DNA from: Heterotrichella gracilis
Lineage: Eukaryota > Sar > Xanthophyceae > Tribonematales > Xanthonemataceae
NCBI GenBank assembly: GCA_032358255.1
Contig: JAULBX010024184.1
Span: forward strand, 1 to 64,000
Direction of reading: 5' to 3'
DNA length: 64,000 nucleotides
Of this stretch, positions 57,841 to 64,000 are shown in pieces (positions within the stretch are counted from its first letter, which is position 1; the number at the start of each line of letters is the position of its first letter). Under the pieces are notes generated by a model that saw nothing but the letters and a program-made list of their open reading frames with translations, was not told where the DNA came from and made no database searches. The position numbers and the translations under genes were made by a program.

Positions 57841-60800
57841 ATGCGCCCTCTATGCGCCTTCAAGGTACCTGCGTCAGCGGTCACCGTAATACTCCCAACT
57901 ATCCTGTTCTGGCGAGCTCGAGAGGTGGCTGGTTCGTCATGGCCATGGGACGCCCTACCCCCACCGGTACACCCAAAGGTATCGCACCTTTCCAGACTGC
58001 CACTGCTTTCATGCGCACCATCTTCCCCAGGTATCTGATAAGTGAATTGCTCGTTTATCGAAGAATGGTTGTGACAGCACTACCGACTGGTCCCACAGGT
58101 CACTGAACTAGAGCAGGAGGCAGCACACTTCAAGTTGAAAGATTGCCCATTGGACAAGCTGATTACGACAAAACGGAATACGGCTGGGTTCAACAACCAG
58201 CTGACCATGGTCCAATTCGGCCTCATGCTGGGTAGGTCGCTGCACTAGCCTAGGTGAGTGCACACTCACGAGGGTTGGCTTTAACTTACTATGCCACATC
58301 GGTAATAGGTGTATATAGTGGTGGCAGATACTGATACTACAGCATTTTATATAGGTGTCTAAAATTTAAAATCGCTTTTATTTCCTTCCTTCGTCATTCA
58401 ATGATATGTAAACATGGTCCAGTTCGGCCTAATGCTGGGTAGGATTTTTTCATGTATTGTTTTGAGTGCCAGGATATGTTCAAATTAACCACCTGTAAAA
58501 CCAATATTGCTATGATGCTACATATACACGGAACACTACAAACAATAAAATGTCTTTCTGGCTGTCCGTAGTGCGCACCTTCACCTGACCATGCAGTGCC
58601 TTGCAGTCATGCAAAGGTTTTTAACCACCACTCCGTTCTCGCAAACAAGCAAATAACGCAAATGGCTGTCACTGCCACGTCTCTTTACAAATTGTTTTGC
58701 TACAATTGGAAATTGTTTAAGCAAGGTTGCCGAGTGCCACTGCCCCAGGCCGCCTGACCAACCGAACTTTCATCCTCCCACCCCTCAGCACCGCCTACCA
58801 TGATAAGGTACCGGTGTTCTTTTAGGACGCACTGGAGGTGCAGGAGCTGCGCAAGTTTTGGTGAGGCCCGACCCAACCCACATGCACAGTGAGCACATGA
58901 CATGCAGCACATTGTGAACTGCAAGTGTGCTGCAGCATATATGTGCGCATAATTAATGCCTGTGACAGTCATAGCAAATGTGCACAACTTATTTTAAAGC
59001 ACAAGTAAGCAGACGATCCAAATCAGTGCCGGCAATCAATCCCAGCCATTGTGAACGTTGCATGTCCAGGATAGTGCAAGAGCGCCGCATGCAGTGATCA
59101 TGCATTGGTGTGCCACCAATGGGCAAGAGCCTTACTGAACTCTGGTCCAGCATCCATTAGAGAGTGAAGGGGATGGGGGATAGTGCTGAGCTATGCAATC
59201 AAGAAACACAGCCAGATTAGGATTCACGCTTGCAGAAGTAATGCCAGAGCACTAGGGTACGCAACTGTCCAGCAGTTTGCTTAATTGTTCACCCCAGGCA
59301 AGCATTTGTGTAAACCCGTCCCTGTGATTACCTCCATCCATGCAGGCCCTGTTTTGTGGAGCTTGAACCCCACGAGCATCACCAACCAGCACCATCAAAG
59401 CGTACCAACAACCAGCAACCATCATTTTCCCCTGCAACCCCGACTGACCTATCCTCCTCAACTGGCGGTCTCTCACACCTCAACGCCACCTCCTACATCA
59501 CACAATTGCTGCGCCAGGGGGGATATCAGAACCTGAGAGAGGACCTGCATCAAAGAGGCCATCCAATGCAAGTTTTTGCAGGTTTGTGTGTACACATGTG
59601 TGTGTGGGGGGGGGTATGGGGTGTGTGGGGGGATCCCGGCTGGGGAGGCATGGCGCTGTGTGTGGAGGTGTTTGCCCACTCAGATGGGTGTGTGGAAGGC
59701 CGGTGTCAATGCATATAGTCCCTCCGTGACACACAGGCTCTTGCAAGGAATGTTATTTGGTACAGGACAACACCAAAATTAATGGCTACCCCAGCGCTGC
59801 AGCGAATATTTCTGTAACTCGTTACCATGCTTGTGTGGACACGTTATATCTGTCGTTGTATGTATATACGTTAAAATAGGCGATATGATAGCACATAACA
59901 TGAAAGGTTGATTAATCCATCATTGAGTGGTTCCCTAATCACTGCCTCTTTAGCTACAGCCACACGTAACACGCAACAAAGAAAGCAGGAAAAACAGCTC
60001 CTACTGATAGGTACCCCCATTTCCCAAAATCCCTACTTGCATATTTATAATACAAAAAATAAATAGAATTATCTATAATATATTTTGCATGGTATAATAT
60101 CAGGGGTGTTGAATGCACATCATGAAGGTTTTATTAAACACATTCTTACGTTCCCAAAACGACGAGATTGTGTAACAAGTGTAGTTATTTTGGACAATAC
60201 ATGGTGGTTTGGTGCTGTATGTTAGGCCATTCATATGCATGCACATTTATTTGGGAACAGTCCAGATTATGGAACAGGTTCCCATATGCGTCATGGCCAC
60301 TCTTTTCATTCCATTATCCCTCCATGCAGACTGGGCCAGCAGCAAGAGCGTGGCCAACTCCCCTGTTGTCTTCATTCCCCACAACACCCTGTTCACTAGC
60401 TGTCCCGGGGATTCTGCCTGGGACGAGCATTTTTGGCGCCACGTAGCACCAGCTGTTGACGTGGCACGCAAGGTGGAGACTTACCTGAAGGAATTCCTCC
60501 CAGAGGCAAGTCGGCAGGACCCGTGGGCTGACTAGGCTGATCTGACTCACCAGGACTTTGCGCAAGGTCAACATACCGCATCCAACAAACTTGATAAATG
60601 TCAACAGATGGCATCAAAACACTTGGTATAATGTGGAGATAATAAACGTTTGGCGCCCCTTAAGGCCGTGCATATATGACTGCTGAAATGACTGCAAAAT
60701 ACATTTATGAAAGTATTTATATAGCTCAGAACCTGCATTACTAATTGCAACACAGCATGTGCTGGCAATTGCCTTGGTTGGTTGAGAAAAGTGTGAGGTA

Positions 60801-62801
60801 GTCGGTACAACTGGTCAGGCACCATCTGCCTCACACAAAACAGTGGTCTATAAGAATAAGGGTGAGGCATACCTACCAATGCTATCTTAGCTATTGCGCC
60901 GGACCGCAACCGTGCCTATGTACTACGCCCAGTGTTCAATTTACGTATTAATTTATCAATTTCAAACATTTGGCCTTAATTATTCCTTGCACCTTTTGAG
61001 CATCCTGCTGCGTACCACTCTGATCCATGTTTTGCATGTCACAGAATCCCCTACCTAGTACCTTCCCTCACCAGTGAAAATTCAGTAGTGCAATCTGGTG
61101 CACTCCCTTCTATCTTTGAGCAAACTAAAGCTTCCAAAGTTTGGGAGCGGGGAATTCCCAACTGACAGAGGATAAGCTGGACAGTGCATTTGAAACTTTT
61201 TCCTCACTACAATTCAAACACCCCCCCAACGTGAGGTACCTCAGCCACCCCCTTAACCTTCTTACCTCTGCCACAGGGTCGTTATGCTGCGGTGCATTTA
61301 CGACACCTGGAGGGGTCGTGTACAGAGAAAGTGGGATACTGTTTTGAGGCAGGGCCTATTCAGGACGCGGTGAAGCACATGTGCAATATCACCCCCTCCA
61401 CGGTGGACCAGGTGCTTATGTCATATGGGCTGACAAAGGAGGAAAAATTGTATGTAGCCACAGACGGACAGATGCCTCACAATGAGGAATGTTCAGGTGG
61501 GAAAGGCAGCAATGTGATGGCAGTGGTATTGGGGGGGGGAGTGGGAGGGAGGGAATGCTTGGTCAAGAACCAGAGGGTGTTGCAATTTGGCTTCTTAAAT
61601 ATAGGGATGGCATTAGAAAGAAGAAAGATTGAGAACGCACAAGGCATTGCAATTTATGTGTAGTGCCAAGAAGCCCTCCACTATTTTGTAGGGCTTAGCC
61701 AGTAAAGTGTAACAAATTGGCAGCAATGCTCCTAGCTCTGGAAGATCACCACAGTCTTCAAATGATGATGACAGTGTTAACAGCTGAATTGATTGAACAC
61801 GAGAGATTAGTGGTTCAGCATAACCTACCCTCGTGTTCAATAAATTAAATTCCACATAAATTCTTAATAAATTCCACATAAATCCTCACGCCGCAGCCGT
61901 CTGGGCCCCATCATTTGCTGTGTGCCTGCGGGTCACTAATGCAATGCTCCCCACAATGGTCCAACCTCGCGAGTTTCTGTAATGCTGCAAAGCAAGGATG
62001 TCCCCTGCCTCCAGGCTGACCGGGCAAGCTTATTTCTACAAGGACGGCCTACCCGGTGCGCTTGTAGCGCATGACAAGAAAAGCACTAACATCTCCCTCA
62101 AACGCACTGCCATGGCACAGGTGCGCGCCATTATACTATTAATTTTTTTATCCCTTTGCAGAGCCAGCCGGCAGCCCCATCAAGGCTTGCAGGTGTTGTG
62201 CATTCCTAGCCGTAGTCCTGAAATGTAGTTCTGAAACATACGGGGTATTCTAAGAATGGTACGTTGCATCCCATTGTCACCGGCCTGTTTTCAAATGTAT
62301 GTGTGATTTGTTGCTATCCCCTTCCCCGTCTGCCCCTTCATACCCCCCACTGCTAGTGAACCATATGCTTCACCTTATCTGCTAGATGCATCTGTGCTCT
62401 CCTTCGCAGCAAAAATATCATGGGATATCATTTCCCTACCTTGGATGGCGCAAACCAAATTTAATGTTGAATAAACAACCTGGGATGTTACCTGCAACAC
62501 TCAAATGCGCCTTGGATGGCGCAAACCAAATTTAATTTTCCTAACACCACAAATTATTTGATGCCGTTGTGGTTATGTTTTGGTTAACTCATTACTTTGA
62601 GCCCATCAGACCTGCCAGCTTTATGTGGTACATCACATGCCTGACATTTGCCGCCCTCCCCTGCAGGGCCACGCCGGGGTGCCTGTGTTCACCCCCGCAG
62701 TAGAAATGTTCCTCATGGCGCGCGCTCCCCTGCCCATGGTGGGCAGCATGGCCAGCAGGGGGGAGCACCTAGCCCTATATGAAAATGATGGAGTTTTTTA
62801 G
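57841..62801 (+). CDS. O-fucosyltransferase-like protein (putative)
   Basis: Exons: 57841-57978, 58099-58231, 58749-58807, 58826-58860, 59346-59581, 60330-60505 (GC donor), about 61171-61230, 61277-61496, 61993-62120, 62667-62801 (TAG); 439 aa if all are right. An N-terminal hydrophobic stretch (VTVILPTILFW) suits a type II Golgi anchor. Fucosyltransferase-like (PF10250-type) marks: AGFNNQLTMVQFGLMLGRL followed by NRTFILPPL (cf. 'GG.NNQ......A..LNRTLVLP'), later GRYAAVHLRHLEGSC (cf. 'YIAVHLR...D....C') and an LYVATDG strand. Such enzymes transfer fucose from GDP-fucose to protein or glycan in the secretory pathway. Exons 4, 7 and 9 are the least certain: exon 4 requires an 18-base intron, otherwise an in-frame TAG interrupts the gene. 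No plain start alternative upstream. Confidence 0.72.
58207..58443 (+). repeat. Copied exon tail with donor in fucosyltransferase intron
   Basis: The end of exon 58099-58231 (encodes TMVQFGLMLG, then GTAGG) is repeated at 58411-58443 with only two or three changes, so a second intact donor lies about 200 bases into the intron. Confidence 0.85.
62441..62540 (+). repeat. Short direct repeat in last fucosyltransferase intron
   Basis: The 27-base word beginning CCTTGGATGGCGCAAACC occurs at about 62441-62467 and 62511-62537. Confidence 0.8.
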
Positions 62802-64000
62802 CAGCGCAGTTTACTCAATTCTGGCAGCGGTGAGTGGGGGGTTGAGGGATGTTTTGGTTTTTGTTGATGGCGGCAGTTTTTTATGAGTACCTCGGTTGCT
62901 GTTGTTGGATATTGCCTGGGACGATTGTAATGCAGCAGACCTACCACCAGCCAGACAACACTTAACTCCAGATTGGGATGTGTTTCCAAAACCGGCTTTG
63001 CACCCAGGGCAGGAATAACAGCTGTAATGAACAAGCCTGCATGAAAATCTCTGTCTATATGATGGACCAGTGGACATTCTCACTGACGTGACGTGCTCAC
63101 ATCTCCCCATCCAGTCCCCCGAGCTCAATTCTTCTGAGTATTGAAATACGGTCCAACGTACCTCGCCTTACCCCCCTTTTCCTATGACCCCTGGAATTTT
63201 TGCCTTGGGCTTTGATCGCACCGTGGTGCCAACAAAATTGGTCAGGTGCCAATAAAAATAATTATACCACTGAACGTCAGCATTGATGTCAATACAAACG
63301 GGAATAATACCGGTATGCAGATTGAAAATTGAAGACAATCAGGGGAACGATACACAAGCAGATGGAAATAGCAAGCCATCATGATTCCCATCTGCTCTAA
63401 AATGACTTTCCCTCAGACCCTGTCAGCCCATCAGACTGGCTGAGTGTCAGGAACAATAATTGATAATACAATGCTATGCCAAAAAAACAATATGTTTACT
63501 AACACTAGCAGTAATGCAGCACATGGCTCATTGAACAGAACCCCGTGCTGGTAGTACGTCGCTCGTCATGATGGAGCATTGTTTACTCACACGACTTGCA
63601 AATGCGCATCATCCCCAACGACGAATGACAGCACCACAGCTGCTTTGCTTGCACGTGCGCTCATGAACATTATCACCTTCACACACAATAAAATCCCCCT
63701 GGTGAAAGGGCATCTTGCACACAGGCTGAAAGACATTGGCGCGGGTATGACCAATGGTGATACCAAGCTGAAGACATAAACCAATGATGATACCGTATGG
63801 GGCCCAGAGTCAATTAAACAATGGCCTGTGTATTGATTTTGCTTGCCTGCTGTACGTTATGTGCAAACATGTTATAAAGTTCAAAGGATGACAAGCAGGC
63901 CCATGCATCAATCTCCCTTGTGTAGTCATGTAAATTATTGCACTTATCGCAGATCATGCCATGTGGTGCCAACTGCAGCATGCAAGCAGCCACGATGCAC
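62802..64000. other. Intergenic, no gene seen
   Basis: About 1.2 kb of AT-rich sequence at the right edge. Only frames of 60-105 codons without recognisable content. The copy-2 dispersed repeat lies at 63675-63925. Confidence 0.5.
63675..63925 (+). repeat. Dispersed repeat, copy 2
   Basis: Same-orientation partner of 56845-57110; see that entry for shared blocks. Confidence 0.6.

Noticed and set aside
58808-58825. Reassigned stop codon (TAG as Gln, as in some ulvophyte algae)
   Set aside because: TBC1D31 and the fucosyltransferase end at TAG, RPS13 and others at TAA or TGA, at family-typical C-termini, so all three act as stops.
1-64000. tRNA or rRNA genes
   Set aside because: I looked for the A/B-box words and acceptor-stem pairs and for conserved rRNA words by eye and saw none; a covariance-model scan would be needed to exclude a tRNA in the AT-rich spacers.

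Overview
This is nuclear DNA of a green alga (chlorophyte). Every gene is split by spliceosomal GT-AG introns, with a few GC-AG. Coding exons are GC-rich. TTTAGGG/CCCTAAA plant-type telomere-like motifs are scattered through the introns. The gene content is typical of Viridiplantae: a plant-type LIG6 (SNM1-nuclease/DNA-ligase fusion), a plant-family AB-hydrolase lipase, a PTS1-bearing urate oxidase, a bestrophin-like (UPF0187) anion channel and a TBC1D31 homologue. TBC1D31 is centriolar in animals, which hints at a lineage that keeps basal bodies.

Layout. 1-11165 (+): 3' two thirds or more of a large gene read as Mediator kinase-module subunit MED12; its start lies left of the window. 12021-21841 (-): LIG6-like gene, 18 exons, 1544 aa. 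22324-23363 (+): ribosomal protein uS15/RPS13, head to head with LIG6. 25754-30858 (+): DENND6-like DENN protein, 12 exons, 667 aa. 31763-38531 (+): lipase, 11 exons, 1038 aa. 39730-42048 (-): urate oxidase, 7 exons, 298 aa. 42697-43680 (+): small Ser/Lys-rich basic protein. 44330-51924 (+): TBC1D31-like WD40/TBC/coiled-coil protein, 19 exons, 1362 aa. 53057-55857 (+): bestrophin-like channel. 56462-56779 (-): relic of a non-LTR retrotransposon. 57841-62801 (+): O-fucosyltransferase-like protein. The rest, 62802-64000, shows no gene. The gene models close in frame across all listed exons, which is the main support for the boundaries.

The genes are housekeeping or cell-biological and form no pathway together. 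The most striking structure is in the introns. At about twenty places, mostly within 1-41 kb, an intron (or the sequence just past a gene's end) carries one to three degenerate copies of the adjoining exon edge, usually with the splice site itself. Examples are the [10 protein letters not shown] exon tail of LIG6 (four copies), the exon-9 tail of the lipase (four copies) and the LGLYGFLKASLQ exon head of DENND6 (two copies). Many of these copies abut telomere-like AAACCCTA stretches. This looks like recurrent local duplication at exon-intron borders (intron birth or growth by tandem duplication or templated repair), and it litters the introns with decoy splice sites. From about 42 kb on, the introns become more AT-rich and both the telomere-like motifs and the copies become rare.
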